Shown: positions 9,603-19,452, numbered from the stretch's first letter. The stretch is DNA of 64,000 nt from Gemmatimonadales bacterium (GCA_041390145.1 JAWKQM010000004.1:1-64000), one strand, 5' to 3'. A program made the numbers and translations. The notes: generated by a model from the letters alone, not told the origin.

Positions 9603-9624
9603 GGGGCCCCATCTCTGGGGCCCC
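9603..9624 (-). terminator. Hairpin terminator downstream of nrdJ
   Basis: GGGGCCCC, six loop bases and GGGGCCCC form a perfect 8-bp stem starting 15 bases beyond the nrdJ stop codon. AAGG/CCTT outside adds weaker pairing. Only a short T pair follows on the minus strand. Confidence 0.6.
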
Positions 9625-9638
9625 GGCCTTACCAACTA

Positions 9639-12158
9639 TCACCCACCTAGCCTCACCTCACCCACATTCACTAAACCGCACACATGACACTTCATGCACC
9701 CCTCGGCGTATTCCAGCTGGGAGGAGCAGTCCGGGCAGGCCCCCGACATCATCGGCGCCGGGCGGCTCAGCTCGTACTGCGTGGCCCCCTGGGTCACCTG
9801 GACGGTCGGGGCCACCTCGGCCTCGTCGGTCGGGATCAGCTCCTGCTGGACCCCCGCCTTGTCCTGCATCCACTTCTCGATGGCAATGCCCACCGCGTCC
9901 GGCACCGAGAGGACCTTGTTGTTGCCGAGGCCGATGGTGCGGTCGCTGCTGATGCCGCGGAGCTGACGGTGAATCTCCTTCATCGGGATCCCTGAGCGCA
10001 GCGCCAGCGACACCAGGCGTCCCATGGCCTCGACGTCGGCCATGAGGGCCCCACCGGCCTTGCCAAGACTCATGAACACCTCGAAGGCCTGGTGCTTGTC
10101 GTCTTCCGTGATCGTCACGTAGAGGGTGCCCAGGGGCGTCTCCACGCGGCGCGTGGTGCCCTTCAAGGCCTCCGGACGGCTCCGCTTCTGGCGCCGCTGC
10201 AGGTTCTCGGCCTCCAGGTCGTGCACCATCCGCCGCAGCCGCTCGTTCTCGGCACGGATCTCGGCCATTTCGCCCATCAGGTCAGCGACGCCCTCGACGG
10301 CCTCACCCTCGGCCAACGGGGCCAAGTCGGCCCGCGCGACCGACTTGCCACTCGAGACAGCCTGTTCCTGCACCTTCTTGGCCGTCGAACCTGTGGAGAG
10401 AACCTGCATATCCCGACTGCCGTCACGATAGACGGTGACACCCTTGCAGTTCAGGTGGTACGCCAGCCGGTAGATCTCCTCCACGTACGCCTCGGTGGCG
10501 TCGAAGGCAAAGTTGCAGGTCTTGCTGATGGCGCTGTCGTTCGACTCCTGGAAGCCGGCCTGCATCCGGATGTGCCACTCCGGCTTGATGTGGTTGGCGG
10601 TGACGAACACCCGCTGCCACTTCTCCGGCACTTCCTCGAAGTTGATGTTGCCCGCCTCGGCAATCCGGGTCATCAAGCCCTCGGAGTACCACCCCTCCTT
10701 CTTGGCGATAGCCACGAACTCTTCATTCACGTCGGGCATCAGCACGCCGGCCTGGTTCCGCATGAAGGCCACCGCAAAGAGCGGCTCGATGCCGGAGCTG
10801 CAGCCGGCAATGATGCTGATGGTGCCGGTCGGCGCCACGGTGGTCACGTTGCAGTTGCGGAGCTTCCGCATCGGCCGGATCCGGTTGCCCTGGGCATCGC
10901 GGGCGCAGGTCTTGTCCGGCCCCCAGATGCTCTTGTCCCACTCAGGGAACGGCCCGCGAATGGTGGCCAGCCGCTCCGACTCCACCTTGGCCTCGTTGTC
11001 CACGAAGGCCTGGACCCGGGCGCCGAGGGCGACCGCCTCGTCGGAGTCGTAGGGGATGCCGAGCTTGATGAGGACGTCGGCCCAGCCCATGACGCCGAGC
11101 CCGATGCGGCGGATCCGCTGCGCCAAGTCGGTGATTTCGGGCAGGGGATAGTTGTTGGCGTCGATCACGTTCTCCAGGAAGTGCGTGGAGAGGTGGACCG
11201 TGCGCCGGAGCTTGTCCCAGTCGAGGCTGCCGTTCTCGACGAACATGCCGAGGTTGATCGAGCCGAGGTTGCAGACGTCGTACGGGAGCAGGGGCTGCTC
11301 GCCGCAGGGGTTGGTGGCCTCGTAGGCGCCGAGATGCGGCACCGGATTGTAGTGGTTGGCCTTGTCGATGAAGAACACCCCCGGCTCGCCGGTCTTCCAG
11401 GCGCCGTGGATGATCTTTTCCCAGACTTCACGCGCACGCAGCTGGCCCACCACGGCCTTGCTGCGGGGGTGGATCAGGTCGTACTCGCGATCTTCCTCGA
11501 CCGCCTGCATGAAGGCGTCGGTGATGCCGACCGAGATATTGAAGTTGGTGATCTTGGTCGTGTCGCTCTTGCACTCGATGAAATCGAGGATATCGGGGTG
11601 GTCGACCCGGAGGATGCCCATGTTGGCGCCGCGGCGGGTGCCACCCTGCTTGACCACCTCGGTGGAGGCGTCATAGAGGGACATGAAAGAGACGGGACCG
11701 GACGCCACGCCCATGGTGGAGCGGACCACGTCGTTCTTGGGCCGGAGCCGGCTGAAATCGAACCCGGTGCCGCCACCCGACTGGTGCACCAGCGCCATGG
11801 CGCGGAGGGTGTCGTAGATCCCGTCCTTGCCGTTGGAAAGGACGTCCGCCACCGGCAACACGAAGCAGGCCGAGAGCTGGCCCAGGGGCCGCCCGGCGTT
11901 CATGAGCGTGGGGCTGTTGGGCATGAACTCGCGGTGCGCCATGGAGCCGTAGAAGGCCGTGGCCAGCTCCTCGATGGCGCCGCTGGAGGCGCCGTACTTC
12001 TTGTCGGCACCGGCAATGGTCCTCGCCACACGCCAGAAGAGGTCCTCGCTCGACTCCACCGGCTTGCCGGCGTCGTCCTTGACCAGGTAGCGCTTTTCGA
12101 GGACCGTGATGGCGTTCGGGGACAGATCGAGCGCCCCCCGCGACGAGGACTGAGTCAT
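9639..12158 (-). CDS. nrdJ: Adenosylcobalamin-dependent (class II) ribonucleoside-diphosphate reductase
   Basis: The 839-residue enzyme reduces ribonucleotides to deoxyribonucleotides. Visible landmarks are the redox cysteine in QLSACFVLPV (Cys98), the finger-loop NPCGEQPLLPYDVCNLGS (Cys285, Glu287, Cys296) and APTGTISIIAGCSSGIEPLF. Residues ~620-655 look coiled-coil and precede a TSCPD domain (~670-760, ETPLGTLYVTITEDDKHQ). The C-terminus has CPDCSSQLEYAEGCMKCHVCG, four cysteines suited to metal binding and to re-reducing the active site. Length and order are normal for bacterial NrdJ. No class I or III subunit is nearby. The upstream 340 bases hold no NrdR box or cobalamin riboswitch that I can recognise. 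Confidence 0.95.
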   Translation of the reverse strand: MTQSSSRGALDLSPNAITVLEKRYLVKDDAGKPVESSEDLFWRVARTIAGADKKYGASSGAIEELATAFYGSMAHREFMPNSPTLMNAGRPLGQLSACFVLPVADVLSNGKDGIYDTLRAMALVHQSGGGTGFDFSRLRPKNDVVRSTMGVASGPVSFMSLYDASTEVVKQGGTRRGANMGILRVDHPDILDFIECKSDTTKITNFNISVGITDAFMQAVEEDREYDLIHPRSKAVVGQLRAREVWEKIIHGAWKTGEPGVFFIDKANHYNPVPHLGAYEATNPCGEQPLLPYDVCNLGSINLGMFVENGSLDWDKLRRTVHLSTHFLENVIDANNYPLPEITDLAQRIRRIGLGVMGWADVLIKLGIPYDSDEAVALGARVQAFVDNEAKVESERLATIRGPFPEWDKSIWGPDKTCARDAQGNRIRPMRKLRNCNVTTVAPTGTISIIAGCSSGIEPLFAVAFMRNQAGVLMPDVNEEFVAIAKKEGWYSEGLMTRIAEAGNINFEEVPEKWQRVFVTANHIKPEWHIRMQAGFQESNDSAISKTCNFAFDATEAYVEEIYRLAYHLNCKGVTVYRDGSRDMQVLSTGSTAKKVQEQAVSSGKSVARADLAPLAEGEAVEGVADLMGEMAEIRAENERLRRMVHDLEAENLQRRQKRSRPEALKGTTRRVETPLGTLYVTITEDDKHQAFEVFMSLGKAGGALMADVEAMGRLVSLALRSGIPMKEIHRQLRGISSDRTIGLGNNKVLSVPDAVGIAIEKWMQDKAGVQQELIPTDEAEVAPTVQVTQGATQYELSRPAPMMSGACPDCSSQLEYAEGCMKCHVCGLVNVGEVRLGG

Positions 12159-12286
12159 GCCTACCTCTTCCCTTGCTAGATGAAGGGAGTCTGTGGTGAG
12201 ATCGGAATGTCGCTAGTTGGTAACCGGACAGTACCGAAGAGTGGACAGCAAGTTAGGCAAAACGATGATGCGATGCAATGCGCGAA

Positions 12287-12320
12287 ATTATGCCGCAGTG
12301 GTGGGAAAAATCGTTGTCAA
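12287..12320 (-). promoter_or_regulatory. Weak promoter candidate for nrdJ
   Basis: The stretch 12240-12400 is clearly more AT-rich than its surroundings. On the minus strand TTGACA (12320-12315) is followed by CATAAT (12292-12287), but the 22-base spacing is too long for a standard sigma-70 promoter. I mark it only as the most promoter-like stretch in the 340-base gap before nrdJ. Confidence 0.2.
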
Positions 12321-12398
12321 CATCACAAACCTGCTCTCGTGTGAAAACACCAAAAAAGAGCGAGGGAAACTCGGAAGACGACTGGAAAAAGAAAAAAG

Positions 12399-12493
12399 AC
12401 GAAGGAGGGTCTGAGGAAAGCCGGAGGGTCGGAGAAAACGACAGAAGTGGGCGGTATTCCCCCGTTTCCGGTTGTTTTCCGACCCTCCCTCGT
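12399..12493 (-). repeat. 95-nt inverted-repeat copy of the GAGGGAGGG element
   Basis: Read on the minus strand it begins ACGAGGGAGGGTCGGAAAAC directly after the stop of the carbonic-anhydrase-like gene. It ends with the complement, GTTTTCTCCGACCCTCC followed by a degenerate AGACCCTCCTTCGT. The two arms can pair over most of their length around a GC-rich centre. The same terminal sequence bounds the 50.1-kb copy. It could serve as terminator or 3'-end stabiliser, or be a small non-autonomous mobile repeat. Confidence 0.7.
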
Positions 12494-12500
12494 ATTCTGG

Positions 12501-12998
12501 TCAAACCACCGGGTACTTGCCGGACCGATGGTCCCTCGCCTGCGCCACGTAGTGCTCCCAGGTGCCGGTAATCCGCTCCCGCAATTCCGGTGTAACTGGT
12601 CGGACTATTCGGCCCGGCACCCCCATCACCAGGCTGTGTGGCGGCACATGCATCCCCTCCGGCACCACCGCCCCCGCCGCCACCACGCTCCCCGTCCCAA
12701 TGTGCACCCCATTGAGCAGGATGCTCCCCATCCCGATCAGGCACTCGTCTTCCACCGTGCAGCCGTGCAGGATGGCCCGGTGCCCGACCCCGCACCGCTC
12801 GCCGATGATGCACGGAAACCCGGCATCCACGTGGACAATGGTACCGTCCTGGATGTTGGTCCGGGCCCCGATCGTGATCGGCGCCATGTCGCCCCGCATG
12901 ACCGTGGTGTACCAGACGCTCGATTCCGGTCCCAGGGTCACGTCACCGATGACCACCGCGGTCGGGGCCACCCAGGCTGTCTCGTGAATATTTGGCAC
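12501..12998 (-). CDS. Gamma-carbonic-anhydrase-like hexapeptide-repeat protein
   Basis: The protein of 165 residues is a left-handed beta-helix of hexapeptide repeats. Three histidines at 56, 73 and 78 (IVHVD, VGHRAILHGC) have the spacing of the metal ligands of gamma-class carbonic anhydrases. YrdA/PaaY-type relatives bind zinc or another metal, but many lack measurable anhydrase activity, so the role is uncertain. I chose the GTG at 12998 (VPNIHETAW...), preceded by AGGG. The longer open frame would overlap the kinase gene with unlikely Arg/Trp-rich sequence. It starts 13 bases after the kinase stop, so the two are probably cotranscribed. Confidence 0.85.
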   Translation of the reverse strand: MPNIHETAWVAPTAVVIGDVTLGPESSVWYTTVMRGDMAPITIGARTNIQDGTIVHVDAGFPCIIGERCGVGHRAILHGCTVEDECLIGMGSILLNGVHIGTGSVVAAGAVVPEGMHVPPHSLVMGVPGRIVRPVTPELRERITGTWEHYVAQARDHRSGKYPVV

Positions 12999-13011
12999 TA
13001 TGTCCCTCGGC

Positions 13012-15009
13012 TCATTGATGAATTGCTTCGAGTCGGACCTGCGTCCACGCCACCACCGCCACCCCGTCCTTGGTGGCCGGCCGCCAGCGCATCGTCGCGG
13101 CGTACTCAATGGCCATGCTGTTGAATGCATCGCTCTCGGAAGGGCGCAGCGTCGCCATTTCGGCCGTCGTCCCGTCAGCGTTCACCTTGACCAGGAGGAC
13201 AACCGAGCCTGGCAACGGGGTCGTCGCCGCCGGCACCCGGACCCGCGGCGGGGCCACCGGCAGTGGGCGGACATCCCAGCAGAGCTGGTCCTTATTGTAA
13301 CCCGGTCCCGGCCGGTCGCAGGTGGCGACGGAGGTGTCCACCGGACCGAGGGTCTGTGTCCCCCCGCGCTCCGTGCGGAGCGGCTCCCCGACCGGCGTCA
13401 GCAGCGGCGTGAAGGTCAACTCGAGCGCGGACCGGATGTTCACGGTATCGACGTAGAAGACGTGCTGCGGCGCCGAAATGGCGACGATGTGCTGCCCTGG
13501 CTCGAGTCGTATCGGCGTGGAATCAGGCGCGACATCGTCCACCAGCACCGTCGAGCCCCGAGGCAGGCCGACGATTCGGAGGAAACCTGGCGGGCCGGAT
13601 GGCAGGGCGGCAGCGGGGCTGGGCGGCAGGGGGGCAGCCGCGGAATCCGAGCTCGTATTGCCCAGGCGGACCGAGTCCGGAAGCGCGCCGTGGGGAAGTG
13701 TGGGGTCCAGAACGGGGGCGGTGGCAGCAGCGGGCCCACCACCTCCCGGCCCCGCTGCCCCGCTGCCCTCGCCAGACGCCGAAGGCGTCTCCGGCGCCTC
13801 CGGCGCCAGCGGTCCATGCCCCAGCTTCCCCGCCCCGAAGACGCCGCCCGCGGCCACCACCAGCAGCACGACCAGCCAGACCAGGAGGCTGCCGCTCTTC
13901 TTCTGGCCCAGTTCCCGGCTCGCCGCCGAGCGCCGCATCGCCGGCCGCGACGGCCCAGAGGTCCGGGCCGGAGGCGAGGTACGCAGCGCATCCACTGTTT
14001 CCTTCGGGATCGGGGTGGTCGGCATGGCCGCCAGCCGCTCCCGCGTGGTGGCCCCCGAAATCCGCCTCGGCGCCGAGGGCCGCCCCTCGATTTCCTCCAC
14101 CAGGTCGAGCCCGGTCTGGAACCGGTCGGCCGGGTCCTTGGCCAGCATCTTCCTGATGACCGTGTACAGCCGCCGCTCGTCGGCGGTATTGAGCACCGGC
14201 TCCGGGATCGGCTCCATGATGTGCTTGTACCCGATGGAGAACGAGTCCTCGCCGTTGTACGGCACCTCACCCAGCAAGGCCTGGTACGCCACGACCCCCA
14301 GCGAGTAGATGTCGCTCCGGCCGTCGGTGTCCTGCGCCCGCGCCTGCTCCGGACTCATGTAGTGCGGCGTCCCGATCGACATCCCGGTGCTCGTGAGCCG
14401 CTGCCCGCTCGCCGCCTTGGCGATCCCGAAGTCGGTGATCACGCAGGCGCCGTGCTCGTCGAACATGATGTTGTCGGGCTTGATGTCGCGGTGAACGATC
14501 CCCTTCTCCGCGGCGTAGTTGAGCGCCTTGCCCGACTCCACCAGGATCCGGCGGATTTCGCTCGGCGGCAGCCGCCCCCCACCCTCCACGAGGGTGGCCA
14601 GTGAGCCGCCACGCACCAGCTTCATGACGAAGAAGATGACCTGCCCGGTGCGGCCGACCCGGTAAATCGGGATGATGTTAGGATGTTCGAGCTGCGCGGC
14701 GGTCCGGGCCTCGCGCTGAAACCGCTCCACGAACTCGCTGTCGAAGGCGAGCGAGAACGGCAGGACCTTCACGGCCACTTCCCGGTCCAGGGCAATGTCC
14801 CGGGCCCGGTAGACGATGGCCATCCCGCCCCGGCCCAATTCTTCGAGGATCTCGTACTCGGTGGCCAGCGTGTCGCGGATCAGGCTCGTCTGGGAGACGT
14901 CCCCCATGGTGACGCCCCGCGCGTCAGCCACGCCCCCGACCCGTGACCCACAGATGGGACAAGCGGTCCAGGCGTCCTCCAGCTTGTGACCGCAGTGCGA
15001 ACAGTGCAT
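13012..15009 (-). CDS. Receptor-like Ser/Thr kinase with zinc ribbon, PEGA and TonB C-terminal domains
   Basis: Order of parts in 665 residues: an N-terminal zinc ribbon (Cys3, 6, 17, 20), a Ser/Thr kinase domain (~50-310), one membrane helix (~374-392), a Pro/Ala/Gly-rich linker, a PEGA-like beta domain (~475-535) and a TonB C-terminal-like domain (~590-665, VLLVKVNADGTTAEMATL...MRWRPA). The kinase has ELGRGGMAIVYRA, Lys81, HRDIKPDN (173-180), DFG (193-195) and GTPHYMSPEQA, so it should be active in the cytoplasm. The C-terminal domains should lie in the periplasm and may sense the envelope. Part of the linker is encoded by GGCAGCGG-type repeat DNA. PP2C and FHA proteins lie at 19.6-22.1 kb. 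Confidence 0.92.
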   Translation of the reverse strand: MHCSHCGHKLEDAWTACPICGSRVGGVADARGVTMGDVSQTSLIRDTLATEYEILEELGRGGMAIVYRARDIALDREVAVKVLPFSLAFDSEFVERFQREARTAAQLEHPNIIPIYRVGRTGQVIFFVMKLVRGGSLATLVEGGGRLPPSEIRRILVESGKALNYAAEKGIVHRDIKPDNIMFDEHGACVITDFGIAKAASGQRLTSTGMSIGTPHYMSPEQARAQDTDGRSDIYSLGVVAYQALLGEVPYNGEDSFSIGYKHIMEPIPEPVLNTADERRLYTVIRKMLAKDPADRFQTGLDLVEEIEGRPSAPRRISGATTRERLAAMPTTPIPKETVDALRTSPPARTSGPSRPAMRRSAASRELGQKKSGSLLVWLVVLLVVAAGGVFGAGKLGHGPLAPEAPETPSASGEGSGAAGPGGGGPAAATAPVLDPTLPHGALPDSVRLGNTSSDSAAAPLPPSPAAALPSGPPGFLRIVGLPRGSTVLVDDVAPDSTPIRLEPGQHIVAISAPQHVFYVDTVNIRSALELTFTPLLTPVGEPLRTERGGTQTLGPVDTSVATCDRPGPGYNKDQLCWDVRPLPVAPPRVRVPAATTPLPGSVVLLVKVNADGTTAEMATLRPSESDAFNSMAIEYAATMRWRPATKDGVAVVAWTQVRLEAIHQ

Positions 15010-15069
15010 GGGGCAAAGCTACGGGCTCCCGGGGGGAGGCGCAAACGCCTCGCAGGGGGCTGGGAGGCA

Positions 15070-15107
15070 GCGGGGCAGAGAGGCCGCCGACCGCCCCCCT
15101 GCCCCGC
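15070..15107 (-). terminator. Hairpin between the GWxTD gene and the kinase gene
   Basis: GCGGGGCAG (15070-15078) and CTGCCCCGC (15099-15107) form a perfect 9-bp stem with a 20-nt loop. The area also carries the GGCAGCGGGGCAG and AGCGGGAACGCGGG strings that follow several other stop codons here. It probably ends or attenuates the GWxTD transcript before the kinase gene. Confidence 0.5.
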
Positions 15108-15145
15108 CATCACTTTCCCGCGTTCCCGCTATGCCGCTGTCCCGG

Positions 15146-17388
15146 CTACGGATCAATCACCGTAAACTGCTGCGTCCGGTAATTGGTGTAGCTGTCCGGC
15201 CGCGTGACCCGCACGCCAATGGTGTAGCTCCCCGCCTTGAGCCTCGAGATGTCGATGTTGCGGTTGGCCCGGGTCACCTCGCCCTGGGCCTTCTCCTCGA
15301 ACTTGAGGCTGATGGCCGAGCCCCCCTTGCCGAAGAGCCCGCCGCTCCCGCCCTTCTTGACCACCACCTCGGTCTTCAGGACCGCCCCGGGGACGGCGCC
15401 GTAGATCTCGTAGTAGAGCTGCATGTCCTCGGTGCGCCGGAAGGTCTGCAGCGGATTCAGGTACACCGTGTCCTCGGGCGCCGCGACCCAGACGAGGTGA
15501 TTGGCGCGGCGGCCCAGCACCAGGTCGCTGACGGCAAGCTGCGTCTCGGCGCTCACCCGCACGGTGTCGGTCGGGAGGATCAACCCGGCGTCTTCGCCCT
15601 GCTGCACGAGCACCCGGTAGTGATAGTTGCCCGGCGGAACGTTCACCTCCGCGCGCCCGACCAGGTGCTCGGACACCGGCACCGGTGTGCGCGAAAGGAA
15701 GAACCGCGTGGTGTCGATCGACGCCACCGACTTGCCCGCTGAATCGAGGACCGAGAACCGGAGGCGGACCGGATAGACCTGCCCCCGCGACGTGGGCACC
15801 GGGACCAACGATCCGCCCGCAATCGCGTACGCCACCTGCACCAGGGCGCCCTTCTCGTCCCAGCCGACCGCCAGCACCTGCACCTTGGCGCTCAGCGATC
15901 GATCGAAGTGGAGCTCATAGCTGTCGCTGTTGGTCCCGCGAGTGTAGCTCTCCCGCCCCTGGCTCCGCTCCTCGGACATGTACCGACTGATGCTCGCCCC
16001 GCCCGCGCTCTTCATCTTGCCGTACACCGGCGAGATGTTCTGGCGCGAGGAGAGGAGCTGCTCGGTGGTGGTGTTGTAGGCAAGCGAGGTCGACGCCCCC
16101 TGCATTTGCACCGCCGTCGCGTACCCGAAGATGTCGAGGAGGCTCTCCACAAGCTTGAAGTCCTGCACATCCTCCCGCGACACGAAGTGGAAGACGAGAT
16201 CCCCGTCCGCCTGACGATAGACCCAGGTCTCGTTCGGCTCGATGCCGGGCTCCGCATACGACGCCCGGTCGGAGGGCGTGCCATGCCGGATGTAGATCAT
16301 GCCCCGGTCGTCGAACTCCGTGCTGCCGGAGTGATAGATCTCCTCGATGTTGTAATGCCGGTTTGGGCTGGCCAGCCGGAAATTGGTGCGGGCGTACTGG
16401 AGCCGCCGGTAGTGCTCCTTGAGCCGCTCGTTGGGGCTCCGGAGGCTGGCGTTGTCGCGGCCGTCCCAGAACTCGTGCAGCCAGGTGGCGCGTGCCTCGC
16501 CCGAGTTGGCATCGAACGCGGCCAGCTCGTCCGCCGACGCGAAGTACTGCAGGTCCTCCCGGAAGAGCGGCACGCTCAGGGAGTCGTTGTAGGCCGCGCC
16601 GGCGAAGTAATTCACCGCCCCGGCATCGAGGCCGAGCCCGAGCTGCGTGCGTGCCAGTTCATAGCGGCCGACGCCGGGTCGCCACCGTTGGTCAGGTACC
16701 TCGCGAAGGCCGTGACCGCCGAGTCCGGGCTACCCACCTCGCGCTCGATGCGGCCGCGTGCCAGCAGCACCTGCGGGTTCTCGGCCGACGGGCTGTGCGC
16801 GCTCTGGCGCAGCGCGTCGAGGGCGACATCGAGGCGGATATTGACCCGCTGGGCCAGCGACGTGTTGGCCAGTTCCACCAGCCCTTGCACAAACCCCGGA
16901 TCCACCTCGGCGGAGCGGGCGTAGGCGTCCGCCGCCTTGGCGAGCGCGTCCTTGCCGAACATGGTCTTGAGGCCGGTGACGATAGCGAGTTGGGAATCGC
17001 CGATGGCGAGTTCCGCCATGCCGAGGCCGTACCAGGGATAGGGCCACGTCGGCTCGAGCTGGGTGGCCCACTCGAACTCGGAGGCGGCGTCGTCGTAGTG
17101 GATGCCGCCGGCCAGGTCGCCATAGCGGAGGGAGAGGAAGCCGAGCCGCAGGTGCAGCATCGTGTTGTTGCGGTCGGTCTTCGCGTCGGCAATCATGAGC
17201 CGCTCCCAGCGGAGCAGCATGATGGTGTCGGTGGTTTGTGCGAGGGTGTCGCGCCAGGCCTCGATGGCGGCCCTGTCGGCGACGCTCTGTGCCTCAACCC
17301 GCGACGGCGTGCCCGACAAGACCGCCATCGCGAGGCAGAACGGCAGGGCGGCAGCGAGGCCGTATCGGGAAAAGAAACGAGGTGTCAT
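15146..17388 (-). pseudogene. GWxTD/TPR secreted protein interrupted by one frameshift
   Basis: Two open frames make up one protein. The first (ATG at 17388, AGGA four bases upstream) has a signal peptide and TPR-like helices (WATQLEPTWPYPWYGLGMAE) and runs to 16612. The second, in another frame, continues ELARTQLGLGLDAGAVNYF and carries a GWxTD-type domain (WLHEFWDGRD...NERLKEHYRRL...FDDRGMIYIRHG) and a beta-rich C-terminus. Homologous sequence crosses the break near 16675-16690, so one base is lost or gained there. The first frame's stop overlaps a GTG of the second (GTGA), so reinitiation could still make both halves. The lesion is not in a long homopolymer, so it could be real or a consensus error. 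Function unknown. Confidence 0.7.
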
Positions 17389-17487
17389 GTGTCCTGGCGA
17401 TGAGGGTACAATGAGGGGGACGCCGCATCCAGCGATTCCTTCACACCCTGGCTGCCACCCTGCCACCCCGCCTCCCGGCCCCCCAGC

Positions 17488-19452
17488 CTACCGTCCTTTC
17501 AGGTACTCCAACACCCCGTTGTACACCCCCTCGGCGTACATCCGCTGCCCCAAGGGTGTGCGGAGCGCCGATTCCTGCTCCGGAATCGCCATGAACATTG
17601 CCTCAGTCAGGATGGAGGGCATCCAGGTCGGGCGCACCAGCGCCAGGTCACCCCGGCCGGCGCCGAGGTTGCGGAGCTCGAGCCGCTTGACCAGGGCCGC
17701 CTGGACGTCGCGGGCAAGGGCGGCGCTGCGCGGCTGGTTATAGAAGACGCTCGTCCCGCTGTTGGTGATCGGATTCACCCCGTCGGGGAGGGCGTTGTTG
17801 TGGACTGAGATGAGCAGGTCGGCGTCCACGCTGTCGGCATAGAATGGCCGCCAGGCCAGGTCGACCGGCCGGTCCGTGGTGCGGGTCATCAGCACCTCGG
17901 CGCCACCCGCCTCGAGCATCGCCTGGAGCTTCAGCGCCACGCCGAGGTTGGCCTCCGCTTCCTTGTAGCCGGTGGGGCCGGTGGCGCCACCGGGCGGGTG
18001 TCCGGCGTCCACCACGATCCGCAGCCCGCGGAGCGGGTGGGACTTCTGGATGGCGGGCGGCCGGCGAATCTCCAGCATGAGGTCGGTCCGGTCCCAGCGG
18101 GTGCGATAGCCCCACACATCTTGCGAGAGATCGAGGGTGATGGTGACCTCGTCCGCCGTCTCCTGTTCCCAGTCCATCTGCGTCACCAGCGAGTCCGACC
18201 CGCCGTAGCGCATCCAGTTGACGTCCCCCGCGGCGCCGTAGAGCCGCACGGTGAGGGACGACTGCGTTTCCGTCACGAGGTACGGCACCCGGGCACTCAG
18301 CGGAATGCGGAGCGTCGCGCTCTTCGGCGCGGAGGTCAGCGACACCGACCCGACGATGGCCTCGAGGGGCGGCGTCCCGGCGGGGAGGGCATGCGCGTCG
18401 GCCGCGGCGATCCAGGCCAGCGAGGTGGCCGAGAGCGCGAGGCGGAGGTCGCTGTTCAGGCGGCCGGAGACGTTGGCCCGCGTGCCGGTCGGAAAGAACC
18501 AGTTGTAGGTGGCGCCGGGGGCGGCGCGCCCCACGGTGAGCCGATCGGTCTTCCCGGTCTGCGCCGTGTCGTCGTCGAGTTCGACCACGACGGGGAGGCT
18601 GTCGAGCAGGGAGACGCGGAGCGGCCACTTGGCCCGCACGGTGTCTGCGCCCTTGATGGCTTCCACGATGGCCAGGAGGGTGTCGGGCCCTTCGGCGCTC
18701 CGCCGCCGGCAGCGCGGACAGCCGGGCGCCCGCTCCACGCCGAGCAGCGGCCCCGGATCGGCGCCGAAGGCGGCGCCGCGGACCACGCCCACATAGCGAT
18801 CGGCGCGCACCGAGCGCGCCAGGCTGGCGGTGTCGCGGTCGAAGGCGCGCACGCCCCAGGAGACATCGTCGTAGCCGACGGAATTGGCGAGCGGCACGAT
18901 GGTCCCGTTGGGGAGCACCAGTCGCACTTCGGAGCCTTCCGCCGCGCGGACCGAGAGCGGCAGGTATTCCTCGGCCGGCCACCAGACCTTGCCGCGCGGC
19001 TTGAACGAGAGTGAGTCGATCCAGAGCGGTGTGGTGGGCGGCTCGGCCCGCACCGTGCGCCGCACCTTGTAGACCAGCGAGTCGCGCGAGCCGTCGGGCC
19101 GCCGCGCCCGGAGCGTGAACGACATCACGCTGTCCTTGGGGAACGGCAGCCAGGCGATGTAGGCGCCGTTGGGCCAGACCTTTACGGAATCGCCGTTGAT
19201 GGTGAGGCGCGCGTCGCCGGTGCCGGTGCTCCCGAACAGGAAGGAGTAGTCGCCCGTGGTCGACACGACATCGGACTTGGCGGGGTACACCACGGTCAGC
19301 GCCAGCGGTCCCGTCGATTTCGGGATGGCGGGGAGGCGCCCCCGGTTGGGATCGACCGGCTTGGCCGCGGCCTTCGGCCTGGGCTGCTGCGCGCCAAGCG
19401 GGGCGGCCACGGCAACCAGGAAGAGAAGGGTCAGGAGTCGGCGAGGGTGCAT
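17488..19452 (-). CDS. Periplasmic N-acetylmuramoyl-L-alanine amidase (Amidase_3)
   Basis: The 654-residue protein has a signal peptide (LLTLLFLVAVAAPLGAQ), a ~430-residue beta-rich region of unassigned domains, and a C-terminal zinc amidase domain. That domain has IVVDAGHPPGG (first His), KEAEANLGVALKL (Glu ligand), LLISVHNNALPD (second His) and ILTEAMFM (catalytic Glu). It should cleave the bond between MurNAc and the stem peptide. The long N-terminal region is larger than in AmiA/B/C and may bind wall or partner proteins. I chose the ATG at 19452 because the signal peptide starts there. G-rich repeat sequence begins at its stop codon. Confidence 0.9.
   Translation of the reverse strand: MHPRRLLTLLFLVAVAAPLGAQQPRPKAAAKPVDPNRGRLPAIPKSTGPLALTVVYPAKSDVVSTTGDYSFLFGSTGTGDARLTINGDSVKVWPNGAYIAWLPFPKDSVMSFTLRARRPDGSRDSLVYKVRRTVRAEPPTTPLWIDSLSFKPRGKVWWPAEEYLPLSVRAAEGSEVRLVLPNGTIVPLANSVGYDDVSWGVRAFDRDTASLARSVRADRYVGVVRGAAFGADPGPLLGVERAPGCPRCRRRSAEGPDTLLAIVEAIKGADTVRAKWPLRVSLLDSLPVVVELDDDTAQTGKTDRLTVGRAAPGATYNWFFPTGTRANVSGRLNSDLRLALSATSLAWIAAADAHALPAGTPPLEAIVGSVSLTSAPKSATLRIPLSARVPYLVTETQSSLTVRLYGAAGDVNWMRYGGSDSLVTQMDWEQETADEVTITLDLSQDVWGYRTRWDRTDLMLEIRRPPAIQKSHPLRGLRIVVDAGHPPGGATGPTGYKEAEANLGVALKLQAMLEAGGAEVLMTRTTDRPVDLAWRPFYADSVDADLLISVHNNALPDGVNPITNSGTSVFYNQPRSAALARDVQAALVKRLELRNLGAGRGDLALVRPTWMPSILTEAMFMAIPEQESALRTPLGQRMYAEGVYNGVLEYLKGR

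Noticed and set aside
10092..12179. A 695-codon open frame on the plus strand opposite nrdJ
   Set aside because: It mirrors the conserved nrdJ codons, is His/Val/Arg-rich and matches no protein pattern; a GC-rich shadow frame.
12159..12398. Possible cobalamin riboswitch or NrdR boxes upstream of nrdJ
   Set aside because: I found neither a B12-box-like sequence nor paired NrdR-type palindromes; only an AT-rich patch remains.
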